64,000 nt of DNA from Bradyrhizobium sp. SRL28 (GTDB lineage: Bacteria > Pseudomonadota > Alphaproteobacteria > Rhizobiales > Xanthobacteraceae), in contig NZ_JAHEAG010000007.1 of assembly GCF_018596315.1 (NCBI RefSeq), positions 62,001-126,000 of the forward strand, read 5' to 3'. Both the position numbers and the translations under genes were made by a program. How positions within the stretch are numbered: position 1 is the stretch's first letter; every line of letters begins with the position of its first letter. The notes beneath the pieces are model-generated. The model was not told where the DNA came from. It saw nothing but the letters and a program-made list of their open reading frames with translations, and searched no databases. Of the stretch, positions 17,783 to 26,414 are shown in pieces.

Positions 17783-18670
17783 ATGACGGTCACGATCCGG
17801 CAGCTTCATCCGCATTTTTTCGGCGAAGTTTCGGGCGTTGATTTGCGAAAAGCCCTGACGCCGCAGGAAGCGGCCGACATCGAGGCCGGCATGGACAAAT
17901 ATGCCGTGCTGCTGTTTCGCAACCAGGACGTCACGGACGAACAGCAACTGGCCTTTGCGCTGAATTTCGGCGAGCGCGAGAAGGCGCGCGGCGGCACCGT
18001 CACCAAGAAGGAAGATTACCGCCTGACTACGGGGCTGAACGACGTTTCCAACCTCGGCAAGGACGGCAAGCCGCTGCCGCGCGACAGCCGCACCCATCTG
18101 TTCAATCTCGGCAACTGCCTATGGCATTCCGACAGCTCGTTCCGCCCGATCCCGGCAAAATTTTCGCTGCTGTCGGCGCGGGTGGTGAACCCCAAGGGCG
18201 GCAATACCGAATTCGCCGACATGCGCGCAGCCTATGACGCGCTCGACGACGACACCAAGGCCGAGATCGAGGACATGATCTGCGAGCACTCGCTGATGTA
18301 TTCGCGCGGCTCGCTCGGCTTCCTGGATTATTCCGATGAAGAGAAAGCGATGTTCAAGCCGGTGCTGCAGCGGCTGGTGCGGACGCATCCGGCGCATCGC
18401 CGCAAGTCGCTGTATTTGTCATCGCATGCCGGCGCCATCAAAGGCATGAGCATGCCCGAGGCGCGGCTGTTGCTGCGCGACCTGACCGAGCACGCCACGC
18501 AGCCGGAGTTCGTCTACGTCCATAAATGGACGTTGCATGACCTCGTGATGTGGGACAACCGCCAGACCATGCACCGCGTCCGGCGCTACGATCAGTCGCA
18601 GCCCCGCGACATGCGCCGCGCCACCGTTGCCGGCACCGAGCCGACGGTGCAGCAGCAGGCAGCGGAGTAG
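17783..18670 (+). CDS. TauD/TfdA-family 2-oxoglutarate/Fe(II) dioxygenase
   Basis: 295 residues. Iron ligands are visible as His115-x-Asp117 in CLWHSDSSF and the distal His264 in QTMHRVRRYD. The arginine in PRDMRRATVAG would bind 2-oxoglutarate. Length and sequence are close to the TfdA-alpha group known from Bradyrhizobium isolates able to attack 2,4-D. Family reaction: oxidative hydroxylation with decarboxylation of 2-oxoglutarate, often cleaving an ether or C-S bond. The true substrate here is unknown; an aryloxyalkanoate or a natural phenolic ether is a reasonable guess. GGAGAGACGCC before the ATG is a strong ribosome binding site. Confidence 0.9.
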   Translation: MTVTIRQLHPHFFGEVSGVDLRKALTPQEAADIEAGMDKYAVLLFRNQDVTDEQQLAFALNFGEREKARGGTVTKKEDYRLTTGLNDVSNLGKDGKPLPRDSRTHLFNLGNCLWHSDSSFRPIPAKFSLLSARVVNPKGGNTEFADMRAAYDALDDDTKAEIEDMICEHSLMYSRGSLGFLDYSDEEKAMFKPVLQRLVRTHPAHRRKSLYLSSHAGAIKGMSMPEARLLLRDLTEHATQPEFVYVHKWTLHDLVMWDNRQTMHRVRRYDQSQPRDMRRATVAGTEPTVQQQAAE

Positions 18671-18686
18671 AGAGCCGCAACCATCG

Positions 18687-18855
18687 TCGTCCCTGCGAAA
18701 GCAGGGACCCATACCGCGTGATCCATCGAGGAGGCGTGGTGGCTGACGCTCTGCGCTGACCAATTTACCGCTGTGAGTTGCTGAAGCGACGCCGTCGTCT
18801 TTCCTGCCCCATACGCCGGCCGCGGCGTATGGGTCCCTGCGTTCGCAGGGACGAC
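18687..18855. repeat. Dispersed palindromic repeat, family A, copy 2
   Basis: The full outer arms of family A enclose a ~115-bp centre that is recognisably similar to that of the copy at 20520-20687 (both contain CCCATACCGCGTGATC near the left arm). The right arm carries a GTTCGCAGG variant. Lies between convergent genes. Confidence 0.9.
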
Positions 18856-18887
18856 ACCGTGGATGCGGCAACGCGCGCGGAAGCGCC

Positions 18888-19538
18888 CTAGGCGTGCCCG
18901 GCCTCGTTCGACAGCATGCCGGGATCGATGCCGATCTTGCGCAGGGCGCGCTGGTATTTTTCATCGACGTCGTCGCCGAAGATCAGGTCCGGGTCGGCGT
19001 CGCAATGCAGCCAGCCATTGTGCTGGATCTCGTTCTCGAGCTGGCCCGGCGCCCAGCCGGCATAGCCCAGCGCCAGGATCGCGTGCTTCGGTCCGGTGCC
19101 CTTGGCGATCGCCTTGAGGATGTCCACCGTCGCGGTCAGGCAGATGCCGTCGTCGATATTGAGCGTCGCGTCCTTGATGAAGAAATCGCTGGAATGCAGC
19201 ACGAAGCCGCGGCCGGTATCGACCGGTCCGCCCTTCAGCACCTGCATGGACTCGGCATTTTCCGGCAGCTTGATCTGGTCCGCCTTCTCGATGATGTCGA
19301 GCTGCACCAGCAATCCCGGAAAATCGATGCTGCCGGCCGGGCGGTTGACGATGATGCCCATCGCCCCTTCCGAGGAATGCGCGCACATGTAGATGACGGA
19401 GCGCTCGAAGCGCGGATCGCCCATGACCGGCATCGCAATCAGCAGCTGGCCGTCCAGATAACCGTCGCCGGACGAATTATCGCCAAAGCCGGCGGCTTTG
19501 CGGCGGACGGGCTTCGGTGTTTTGCCTTCAGGGCTCAT
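18888..19538 (-). CDS. YqgE/AlgH family protein
   Basis: 216 residues from ATG at 19538 (MSPEGKTPKPVRR), preceded by AGAGGCC; the frame extends to an earlier ATG at 19595. The signature regions YLDGQLLIAMPVMGDPRFERSVIYMCAHSSEGAMGIIVNRP and LGYAGWAPGQLENEI are intact. The family is cytoplasmic and widely conserved. AlgH has been tied to alginate control in Pseudomonas, but its biochemical function is not settled. Divergent from the DsbD-like gene. Confidence 0.92.
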   Translation of the reverse strand: MSPEGKTPKPVRRKAAGFGDNSSGDGYLDGQLLIAMPVMGDPRFERSVIYMCAHSSEGAMGIIVNRPAGSIDFPGLLVQLDIIEKADQIKLPENAESMQVLKGGPVDTGRGFVLHSSDFFIKDATLNIDDGICLTATVDILKAIAKGTGPKHAILALGYAGWAPGQLENEIQHNGWLHCDADPDLIFGDDVDEKYQRALRKIGIDPGMLSNEAGHA

Positions 19539-19674
19539 CCGCAAAGGCCTCTCTTGCTGATTGCATATCCTGATATCGGGTTGGGTTTCTGTCAATCAAG
19601 CTTCCGGCATCATTCGGCGGCCGATCACACGCAATTCAATGGTTTGCGCTGCAACTTGCCTGTAAAGACGTCCC

Positions 19675-20511
19675 ATGATCGTGATGGTTCCCCTACGCGC
19701 CGCGCTCGGCGTCGCCGCCTTATGTGTCGCGTGTGCGACGTCGGAGGTTCGCGCCGAGGATGCCTCGCCGTGGCAACGCGACGCACATTCCGCGGTCCGG
19801 CTGCTGGCGGGATCGCGCAGCGGCGCGGTGCTGCTCGGCGGCGTTGCCATCCAGTTGCAGCCGGGATGGAAGACCTATTGGCGGACGCCCGGCGATTCCG
19901 GCGTACCCCCCCGCTTCGACTTCTCAAAATCGGACAATGTCGAAGCCGTGACCGTGCTGTGGCCGGCGCCGACGAAATTCGACGACGGCGCCGGCGGCAC
20001 CGCGCTGGGATACAAGCAGCAGGTCGTGCTGCCGTTGCGCATCGTCGCCAAGAATGCCGACAAGCCGGTGACGCTGCGGGCCAACATCAGTTACGCGGTT
20101 TGCGACAAGATCTGCATTCCCGTCGAAGCCCATGCCGAACTCGCTTTTGCCAGCGTGGCAAGCACCGAGGACGGCAATTTGTCCGATGCGCTCAATACCG
20201 TGCCGAAGCCCGCCAATGTCGGCGACCCCAATCCGCTGACCATCCGCGACGTCAAGCGCGAGGGAAAGAACAACGTGCTGGTCGACGTCACCGCGCCCGA
20301 GGCCAAGGAGGTCAGCCTGTTCGTCGAGGGGCCGACGCCCGACTGGGCGCTGCCGGTTCCCAGGCTCGTCGAGCAAAGCCCGCCCGGTGTCAAACGGTTT
20401 ACCTTTGAACTCGACGGCCTGCCGCCCGGCGCCAGCCCGGAAGGCGCCGCGCTCAAACTGACGCTGGTCGGCGGCGACCGCGCCTACGAGTTCAATGTCA
20501 GTTTGAACTGA
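19675..20511 (+). CDS. DsbD N-terminal-domain-like exported protein
   Basis: 278 residues with a signal peptide (MVPLRAALGVAALCVACATSEVRA). The DsbD-alpha/ScsB-type fold is marked by GGVAIQLQPGWKTYWRTPGDSGVPP and the cysteine pair in YAVCDKICIPVEA. In DsbD this periplasmic domain passes electrons to thiol partners; here it stands alone, without the membrane and thioredoxin domains. It may handle reductant for envelope thiol proteins or copper resistance, as ScsB does. Single gene, followed by a family A repeat. Confidence 0.87.
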   Translation: MIVMVPLRAALGVAALCVACATSEVRAEDASPWQRDAHSAVRLLAGSRSGAVLLGGVAIQLQPGWKTYWRTPGDSGVPPRFDFSKSDNVEAVTVLWPAPTKFDDGAGGTALGYKQQVVLPLRIVAKNADKPVTLRANISYAVCDKICIPVEAHAELAFASVASTEDGNLSDALNTVPKPANVGDPNPLTIRDVKREGKNNVLVDVTAPEAKEVSLFVEGPTPDWALPVPRLVEQSPPGVKRFTFELDGLPPGASPEGAALKLTLVGGDRAYEFNVSLN

Positions 20512-20519
20512 CTGGTCCG

Positions 20520-20687
20520 TCGTCCCTGCGAAAGCAGGGACCCATACCGCGTGATCTATCGATGAAGTGCGGTGCTTGACGCTTTGCGCCGGTTAACTGC
20601 CACCGTAAATTTGTCGAGAGAAGTCGTCTCTCCGCATGCCCATTCCAGCGGCCGCGGCGTATGGGTCCCTGCTTTCGCAGGGACGAC
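20520..20687. repeat. Dispersed palindromic repeat, family A, copy 3
   Basis: Begins TCGTCCCTGCGAAAGCAGGG and ends with the complementary arm. The centre resembles that of the copy at 18687. The 272-bp gap between the DsbD-like gene and the flippase is mostly this element. Confidence 0.9.
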
Positions 20688-20783
20688 ATCGAGGGGCCCC
20701 TCCCACCCAACCGAATCTTAACGAATGGTTGATACATCCGAGCATCGCCGCCGCCTCGCGGCGCGTTTCGGGGATGCACCCTT

Positions 20784-22151
20784 GTGGCCGTGATGGATAC
20801 GCAATCCGCAACCGCTTCGCCTGCCGGCGTAATCGCGCGCCTGCGTGCGCTGCTCGGCGGCTCCAGTGAGGCCTCCGTCACCAAGCGGCTGGCCGGCACC
20901 ATCTTCATCATCCGCGTTCTCAGCGCGGCGCTCGCCTATTTCTCGCAGATCCTGCTGGCGCGCTGGATGGGCGGCTCGGATTACGGCGTCTACGTCTATG
21001 TCTGGACCTGGGTGCTGCTGCTCGGCAGCATGATGGATTTCGGCATCTCCGCATCCGCGCAGAAGATCATTCCGGAGTATCGAACCCGCGGCGAACATGC
21101 CCTGCTGCGCGGCTTCCTCTCCGGCAGCCGCTGGATCACGTTCGCCGTCTCCTCCATCGTCTCGCTGCTGTTGGCGGGCGCGGTGAAGGGATTGTCGCCG
21201 TGGATCGACGCCAACGCGATCGTTCCCCTCTATATCGGCTGCCTGACGCTGCCGGCATTTGTCGTCGCCAACACCCAGGACGGCATTGCGCGTTCGCATG
21301 ACTGGATGCGGCTCGGCCTGATGCCGCAGTTCATCGTGCGGCAGTCGCTGATCATCGGCTTGACCGCCGGCGCCTTCGTGCTCGGCTTCAATCTCGGCGC
21401 CACCGCCGCGATGTGGGCCAGCGCCGCGGCGGTATGGATCGCGATGATCGGGCAGATGATCGTGCTCAACCGCAGGCTCGGCGGCCACATCGAGCCCGGC
21501 CCCAAGGCCTATGATTTCCGCGGCTGGCTCGCGGTCTCGCTGCCGATCCTGATGGTGGAAAGCTTTTATCTGCTGTTGTCCTACACCGACGTGCTTGTGC
21601 TGCAGCAGTTCCGCTCCTCCGAGGAAGTCGGCGTCTATTTCGCCGTGGTGAAGACGCTGGCGCTGGTCTCCTTCATTCACTATGCGATGGCGGCGACGAC
21701 GGCGCATCGCTTTGCCGAGTACCACGCGCTTGGCGACAAGGCGCGGCTGTCAGCCTATGTGGCGCACGCGATCCAGTGGACATTCTGGCCGTCGCTGGCC
21801 GCGACCATCCTGCTGCTGGCGCTCGGCAAGCCGCTGCTGTGGCTGTTCGGACCGCAATTCGTGGTCGGTTACGACATCATGTTCATTGCCGCTGTTGGCC
21901 TCGTGGTGCGATCCGCCATCGGCCCGGTCGAGCGGCTGCTCAACATGCTCGGCCACCAGCACATCTGCGCGCTGGCCTACGCGCTCGCCTTCGTCATGAA
22001 CCTCGTGCTGTGCGTGATGCTGGTGCCACGCTTCGGCGGCCATGGTGCTGCGGCCGCGACCTCGATCTCGCTGGCGTTCGAGACGGTGCTGCTGTTCTGG
22101 ATCGTGCGCCGGCGGCTCGGACTGCACGTGCTGGCATTCGGGAAACGCTGA
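20784..22151 (+). CDS. Oligosaccharide flippase (MviN/MATE-like, Wzx type)
   Basis: 455 residues with 12 or more predicted membrane helices, starting with a cytoplasmic ~40-residue head and then TIFIIRVLSAALAYFSQILLARWMG. The motif GSDYGVYVYVWTWVLLLGSMMDFGISAS is typical of polysaccharide flippases. It should move lipid-linked glycans across the inner membrane. The GTG at 20784 and the ATG at 20793 are both possible starts; neither has a strong ribosome binding site. No glycosyltransferases are adjacent, so the glycan cannot be named. Confidence 0.88.
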   Translation: MAVMDTQSATASPAGVIARLRALLGGSSEASVTKRLAGTIFIIRVLSAALAYFSQILLARWMGGSDYGVYVYVWTWVLLLGSMMDFGISASAQKIIPEYRTRGEHALLRGFLSGSRWITFAVSSIVSLLLAGAVKGLSPWIDANAIVPLYIGCLTLPAFVVANTQDGIARSHDWMRLGLMPQFIVRQSLIIGLTAGAFVLGFNLGATAAMWASAAAVWIAMIGQMIVLNRRLGGHIEPGPKAYDFRGWLAVSLPILMVESFYLLLSYTDVLVLQQFRSSEEVGVYFAVVKTLALVSFIHYAMAATTAHRFAEYHALGDKARLSAYVAHAIQWTFWPSLAATILLLALGKPLLWLFGPQFVVGYDIMFIAAVGLVVRSAIGPVERLLNMLGHQHICALAYALAFVMNLVLCVMLVPRFGGHGAAAATSISLAFETVLLFWIVRRRLGLHVLAFGKR

Positions 22152-22208
22152 TCCTGGAGCCTACCGGGAGCGGTTGGAAGACGGCTGCTCGCGTGATATA
22201 GTCTCTTC

Positions 22209-22445
22209 ATGACAGTCACCGACCTGAAGAATTTGCTGGAACGCGTTCAAGCTTGGCCCGAAGCGGCGCAGGATGAACTTGTTTCGATTGCAAACCAGAT
22301 CGAGAGTGAGTTGCAGGGGAAGGATTATCAGGCAACTCAGGAAGAATTGAGAATCATCGACTCGGCAATGGCCTCCGTCGATGCTGGTGAATCCGCGACT
22401 GACGCCGAGATCAAGGCAGTTTTTGCAAAATTTCGCTCGGCATGA
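22209..22445 (+). CDS. Type II antitoxin (partner of a ParE/RelE toxin)
   Basis: 78 residues, helical and acidic, ending in DSAMASVDAGESATDAEIKAVFAKFRSA. This layout (a short helical region, then a serine/glycine hinge and a toxin-binding DAEIKAVF helix) is that of antitoxins paired with ParE/RelE toxins in alphaproteobacteria. Its stop overlaps the toxin start (ATGA at 22442-22445), the normal coupling. The toxin is broken, so this antitoxin is an orphan. Confidence 0.75.
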   Translation: MTVTDLKNLLERVQAWPEAAQDELVSIANQIESELQGKDYQATQEELRIIDSAMASVDAGESATDAEIKAVFAKFRSA

Positions 22446-22516
22446 AGCTCGTCTATTCGCGACGAGCACTTGCTGATCTCGATGATATCGCAGCCTACTA
22501 CACCGCAAGCGCTAGT
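22442..22516 (+). pseudogene. ParE/RelE toxin remnant (first ~25 codons only)
   Basis: MKLVYSRRALADLDDIAAYY is the classical N-terminus of a ParE-superfamily toxin. After about residue 25 (TASAS) the frame runs into Pro/Gly-rich sequence unlike any ParE and then crosses the end of the convergent bdhA gene. The break falls at a hairpin (TCCCTCC / GGAGGGA, about 22517-22546). A full ParE needs ~95 residues, so the toxin is dead. Confidence 0.78.
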
Positions 22517-22546
22517 TTCCCTCCCGCCGGCACGCCAGCAGGAGGG
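22517..22546 (-). terminator. Hairpin at the end of bdhA
   Basis: Arms TCCCTCC and GGAGGGA with extra GC pairing inside, 12 bp past the bdhA stop on the minus strand. There is no T-run, so termination is uncertain. It is also the point where the ParE toxin breaks off. Confidence 0.4.
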
Positions 22547-22557
22547 ACTTGGGCGGC

Positions 22558-23346
22558 CTACTCCGCGGTCCAGCCACCGTCAATCGACAGATTGGCGCCG
22601 GTGATCTGGGCGGCATCGTCGCCGCACAGGAACAGCGCAAGCGCCGCGACCTGCTCGGAGGTCACGAACTCCTTGGTCGGCTGTGCGTCAAGGAGCACGT
22701 CCTTGATGACCTGCTCCTTGGTCAGGTTGCGCGCCTTCATGGTTTCCGGAATCTGCTTCTCGACCAGCGGCGTCCAGACATAGCCCGGGCTGATGCAGTT
22801 GCAGGTGATCTTGAAGGTCGCAAGCTCCAGCGCCACCGTTTTTGTCAACCCGGCGATGCCGTGCTTGGCCGAGACGTAGGCCGACTTGAACGGCGAGGCC
22901 ACCAGCGAATGCGCGGATGCCGTGTTGATGATGCGGCCCCAGCCGCGCTTCTTCATGCCGGGCACGGCGGCGCGGATGCCGTGAAATGCCGAGGACAGAT
23001 TGATGGCGATGATCGCGTCCCATTTCTCGATCGGAAATTCCTCGATCGGCGACACGAACTGGATGCCGGCATTGTTGACCAGGATATCGACCGAGCCGAA
23101 GGTCTTCTCGCCGAGCGCGATCATTTCGGCGATCTCGGCAGGCTTGGTCATGTCGGCGGGCGAATGCACCGCGCGTACCTTGAAGTCGGTCTCGATGCCG
23201 GAACGCTCCCGCTCGATATCGGCCGGCACGCCCATGCCGTTGAGAACGACATTGGCGCCGGCGGCGGCGAAAGCGCGCGCATAAGCCAATCCGATGCCGC
23301 TGGTCGAGCCGGTCACGACGGCGGTCTTGCCTTTTAATGTACCCAT
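22558..23346 (-). CDS. bdhA: 3-hydroxybutyrate dehydrogenase
   Basis: 262 residues from ATG at 23346 (MGTLKGKTAVVTGSTSGIG), with AGGAG upstream. SDR cofactor motif TGSTSGIG, NNAGIQFVSPIEEFP, the serine in NTASAHSL, SAYVSAKHG for the Tyr/Lys pair, and the 3-hydroxybutyrate dehydrogenase stretch NCISPGYVWTPLVEKQIP. It oxidises (R)-3-hydroxybutyrate to acetoacetate with NAD+ in the cytoplasm, the step after polyhydroxybutyrate depolymerisation. The patatin gene ends 4 bp upstream, so the pair is an operon. Confidence 0.93.
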   Translation of the reverse strand: MGTLKGKTAVVTGSTSGIGLAYARAFAAAGANVVLNGMGVPADIERERSGIETDFKVRAVHSPADMTKPAEIAEMIALGEKTFGSVDILVNNAGIQFVSPIEEFPIEKWDAIIAINLSSAFHGIRAAVPGMKKRGWGRIINTASAHSLVASPFKSAYVSAKHGIAGLTKTVALELATFKITCNCISPGYVWTPLVEKQIPETMKARNLTKEQVIKDVLLDAQPTKEFVTSEQVAALALFLCGDDAAQITGANLSIDGGWTAE

Positions 23347-23350
23347 TTGA

Positions 23351-24526
23351 TCACTCCTGCTTGCCTCCGGGGGACTTGGGAACATCCCCCGACATATCGT
23401 AAGCCTTCATGCTCTCGCCAGATTGCGGGCGCTCGAGCACATCCTTGTGACGCATCGACTGATGAACGTCGCGGACGCCCGCGTCCCAATGCTCGACCAT
23501 GGCGACATGCGAAAAATCGTAGTCCTTGGAATTTGTCTCGTAATTCTTGCCCTTGTAGATCAGGTGCACGACCGTGACGGTGTTTTCCTTCGAGGCCTTG
23601 CGCAGGAATTCGACCGACGGATCGTTCTGCAAATGATCCGGCAATTTGCCGAGCAGATCGCGCACCGCCATGCGCGCGTTGTGGATCTGCTTGTTCTTGT
23701 CGGTACTCATGCGGGTGCGGCTGGAATAACGGATGTCCTTTTCCCGCTCGGCGGCCTCGAGCAGCGACTCCGGCAGTTCCCCGCGCGCACTGAACAGATC
23801 GACCTGGAAGATCAGGAGGTCGCGTCTGAACTCTTCCTCCAGCACGAAATCGAGCGGCGTGTTCGAGGCGATGCCGCCATCCCAGTAGTGTTCACCTTCG
23901 ATGATAACGGACGGAAAACCGGGCGGCAGCGCGCCGGAGGCCATGATGTGCTCCGGCCCGATCTTCTTGCCGAGCTGCCTGAACTCGAAATTGTCGAAAT
24001 ATTTCAGATTGCCCGAGGTCACGCCGACCGCGCCGACGCTGAGCCGCATCTTCAGATCGTTGATGCGATCGAAGTCGACCAGCCGCTCCAGCGTCTTCTT
24101 CAGCGGCGCGGTGTCGTAATAGCTTTGCGATTGCGGGCTGCCCGGCGGCCACAGCGGCGCCGGCGGAATGCGCGGCGCGAAAAAGCCGGGCACGCCGAAG
24201 GTCGCAATCAGCGCGGCTGAGGTTTCGTTGAACAGCGAACGCGCGCGGTCACCCGGCGTCACCGGACTCCACGACACCGGAGACGACACCATCTCCCAGA
24301 ATTCCTTGAGGCGATCGACACGCGTCTCGGGGCCGTTGCCGGCAATGATCGCGGCGTTGATGGCGCCGATCGAAATGCCCGCGACCCATTCCGGTTCGAA
24401 ACCGGAGCGGCACAGCGCCTGAAAGGCGCCCGCCTGATAGGAGCCGAGCGCGCCGCCGCCTTGCAGCACCAGCACACGCTGCGCTTTGGCGGGCGTGGTG
24501 GCCGGCGCAGAGTCGGAGAGATCCAT
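23351..24526 (-). CDS. Patatin-like phospholipase/esterase with DUF3734 tail
   Basis: 391 residues. Oxyanion hole LQGGGALGSYQAGAF, nucleophile GISIGAINAA (GxSxG) and the DGGI aspartate motif of the patatin Ser-Asp dyad are all present. The C-terminal ~130 residues carry an RTRMSTDKNKQIHNA region and a lysine-rich IYKGKNYETNSKDYDFS typical of DUF3734. It hydrolyses lipid or polyester esters. Because bdhA follows within 4 bp, a role in polyhydroxybutyrate granule turnover is plausible; a phospholipase role is the alternative. Confidence 0.9.
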   Translation of the reverse strand: MDLSDSAPATTPAKAQRVLVLQGGGALGSYQAGAFQALCRSGFEPEWVAGISIGAINAAIIAGNGPETRVDRLKEFWEMVSSPVSWSPVTPGDRARSLFNETSAALIATFGVPGFFAPRIPPAPLWPPGSPQSQSYYDTAPLKKTLERLVDFDRINDLKMRLSVGAVGVTSGNLKYFDNFEFRQLGKKIGPEHIMASGALPPGFPSVIIEGEHYWDGGIASNTPLDFVLEEEFRRDLLIFQVDLFSARGELPESLLEAAEREKDIRYSSRTRMSTDKNKQIHNARMAVRDLLGKLPDHLQNDPSVEFLRKASKENTVTVVHLIYKGKNYETNSKDYDFSHVAMVEHWDAGVRDVHQSMRHKDVLERPQSGESMKAYDMSGDVPKSPGGKQE

Positions 24527-24663
24527 CGTGACCGTCGACTAGTGGACAATGACAGGGGCACCGTGGCGACAGTTCGCGACGGCGTCAATCAGCGAGATCG
24601 AAGCAAGGATCACGCCGAGTTTATCGCCTCGTGAGGCGTCGGAGCCCCGCGCCCGGACCAGCT

Positions 24664-25161
24664 TCAGGTTGATGCCAGGATGAGCGTCCAGAACACCTTG
24701 TATTTGGTGCCTGGAGCATAAGTCGCCGCGATGCCCAATTTTGTGACACCGTTCTTGAGCATGTTGGCCTTGTGCGGCGGCGAGTCGCGCCAGCCGGAGA
24801 AGGCCTCCGCCAAAGTGTGATAGCCGGCCGAGATGTTTTCGACCGCAACTTTCGCCGGATAGCCGGAAGCCCCCAGCCGCTTGTCCAGCGGGCCCTTCAC
24901 ATTGTGGTCCATCTTGTTGCGGGCCGCCATCGCCTGCGACTGCTGCTCGGCGAGCCTGGTCAGCTCCGGATCGACCACCACGGTGCCGAGGCCGTTGTTC
25001 TGGCGGTATTGCGAGATCATGATCGCCGCGGCGACCGTGTCGAGCGTGGCGCCGGGTTGGGCCATGTCGAGATACATGGCCGGCTGATCCGGGATTTTGA
25101 CGTCTGCCGAGCAGCCGGCAAGCAGCAAAAGCCCGATAATCGCGGTAGTCGCCCGTTTCAC
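24664..25161 (-). CDS. CAP/SCP-domain lipoprotein
   Basis: 165 residues from GTG at 25161 (VKRATTAIIG). A lipoprotein signal with lipobox LAGC lies at about residues 13-16; longer upstream starts would bury it. The CAP fold is shown by ISQYRQNNGLGTVVVDPELTRLAEQQSQAMAARNKMDHN and SGWRDSPPHKANMLKN. CAP proteins are exported and bind lipids or small molecules; bacterial roles are mostly unknown. The gene stands alone between the patatin operon and the cys locus. Confidence 0.87.
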   Translation of the reverse strand: MKRATTAIIGLLLLAGCSADVKIPDQPAMYLDMAQPGATLDTVAAAIMISQYRQNNGLGTVVVDPELTRLAEQQSQAMAARNKMDHNVKGPLDKRLGASGYPAKVAVENISAGYHTLAEAFSGWRDSPPHKANMLKNGVTKLGIAATYAPGTKYKVFWTLILAST

Positions 25162-25262
25162 TGAAAGAATCCCCCAAGGCTGGACGCGGCCGTTGTTGCA
25201 TACCAACCGTGGCTGAATGGTGAACGGGGAGCAATTTGGGGGTCGTTCCGGGGCGACCACTC

Positions 25263-25352
25263 GTAGCCCGGATGAAGCGAAGCGCAATCCGGGAACGGTC
25301 CGTCCGCGTGGCAAGCAGCCCCCGGATTACGCTTGCGCTCCATTCGGGCTAC
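25263..25352. repeat. Dispersed palindromic repeat, family C, copy 1
   Basis: Arms GTAGCCCGGATGAAGCGAAG and the approximate complement ending GGGCTAC, with AATCCGGG / CCCGGATT pairs inside. Other copies lie at 46300-46374 and 59782-59850. Sits just beyond the 3' end of cysA. Confidence 0.85.
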
Positions 25353-25364
25353 GGGGCCGCAGAA

Positions 25365-26414
25365 TCACTCCTGGACCGCGAAAATCCGGTAGCGGCGGGG
25401 CTGCAGGCCGATGATCTCGCCGGCCTGGAGTTCCCGGTCCCGGGGGGCGTCGATCTCGATCACGGTCTTGCCCTCGCCGCCCGAGAGCGCGACCTCCGCC
25501 CGCTGGATCGGGCCGAACGAGCGGACATGGCGCACCGCGCCCTCCAGCGAGCCGGTTCCCGCCGGCCCGATCTGCATGTCGTGGCGGCGGACGAACAGCT
25601 TTGAGGCGCCCGAGGCCGCGCCATCGGCGGCGATATTGAGCGTCCGGCCGCCGAGCCGCACCGAGCCGCCGGTAACCTCCACCGGCAGCACGATCGACTC
25701 GCCGATGAAGCCGTGGACGAAGGCGGTGGCGGGATTGTCATAGACATCGCCGGGCGAGCCGATCTGTTCGATACGGCCCTTGTCCATCACAACCACACGG
25801 TTGGCGACTTCCAGCGCCTCCTCCTGATCGTGAGTGACGAAAATCGAGGTGACGTGGATCTCATTGTGTAGCGAGCGCAGCCATTGCCGCAGCTCCTTGC
25901 GCACCTTGGCATCGAGCGCGCCGAACGGCTCGTCGAGCAGCAGGATGCGCGGCTCGATCGCGAGCGCGCGGGCGAGCGCAATGCGCTGCCGCTGGCCGCC
26001 GGACAACTGGCTGGGATAGCGGTTGGCCAGCCAGTCGAGTTGCACGAGATCAAGCAATTCCTTGACGCGGGCGCGGATCGTGGCCTCGTCCCTGCGGATG
26101 GCGCGCGGCTGCACGCGCAGGCCAAAGGCGACATTTTCGAACACCGTCATGTGGCGGAACAGCGCGTAGTGCTGGAACACGAATCCGACATGGCGTTCGC
26201 TGGCGCCGTGTCCCAGCGCATCCTCGCCGTCGATCCGCACCTCGCCGGCGTCGGGCCAGTCGAGGCCTGCGATGATCCGCAACAGCGTCGTCTTGCCCGA
26301 ACCGGATGGACCCAGCAGCGCCAGCAATTCGCCCTTGCCGACCTTCAGATCGACATTGTCGAGCGCGGCAAACGCGCCGAATTTCTTGACGATATTTTTG
26401 ACTTCAATGGTCAC
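25365..26414 (-). CDS. cysA: Sulfate/thiosulfate ABC transporter, ATP-binding protein
   Basis: 349 residues. Walker A GPSGSGKTT, signature LSGGQRQR and Walker B ILLLDEPFGALDAK form the ATPase; a C-terminal TOBE-like regulatory domain runs from ~235 to the end. Very close to CysA of sulfate importers. Its start overlaps the cysW end by 11 bp. Last gene of cysPTWA; it powers sulfate uptake for the reduction genes upstream. Confidence 0.95.
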   Translation of the reverse strand: MTIEVKNIVKKFGAFAALDNVDLKVGKGELLALLGPSGSGKTTLLRIIAGLDWPDAGEVRIDGEDALGHGASERHVGFVFQHYALFRHMTVFENVAFGLRVQPRAIRRDEATIRARVKELLDLVQLDWLANRYPSQLSGGQRQRIALARALAIEPRILLLDEPFGALDAKVRKELRQWLRSLHNEIHVTSIFVTHDQEEALEVANRVVVMDKGRIEQIGSPGDVYDNPATAFVHGFIGESIVLPVEVTGGSVRLGGRTLNIAADGAASGASKLFVRRHDMQIGPAGTGSLEGAVRHVRSFGPIQRAEVALSGGEGKTVIEIDAPRDRELQAGEIIGLQPRRYRIFAVQE

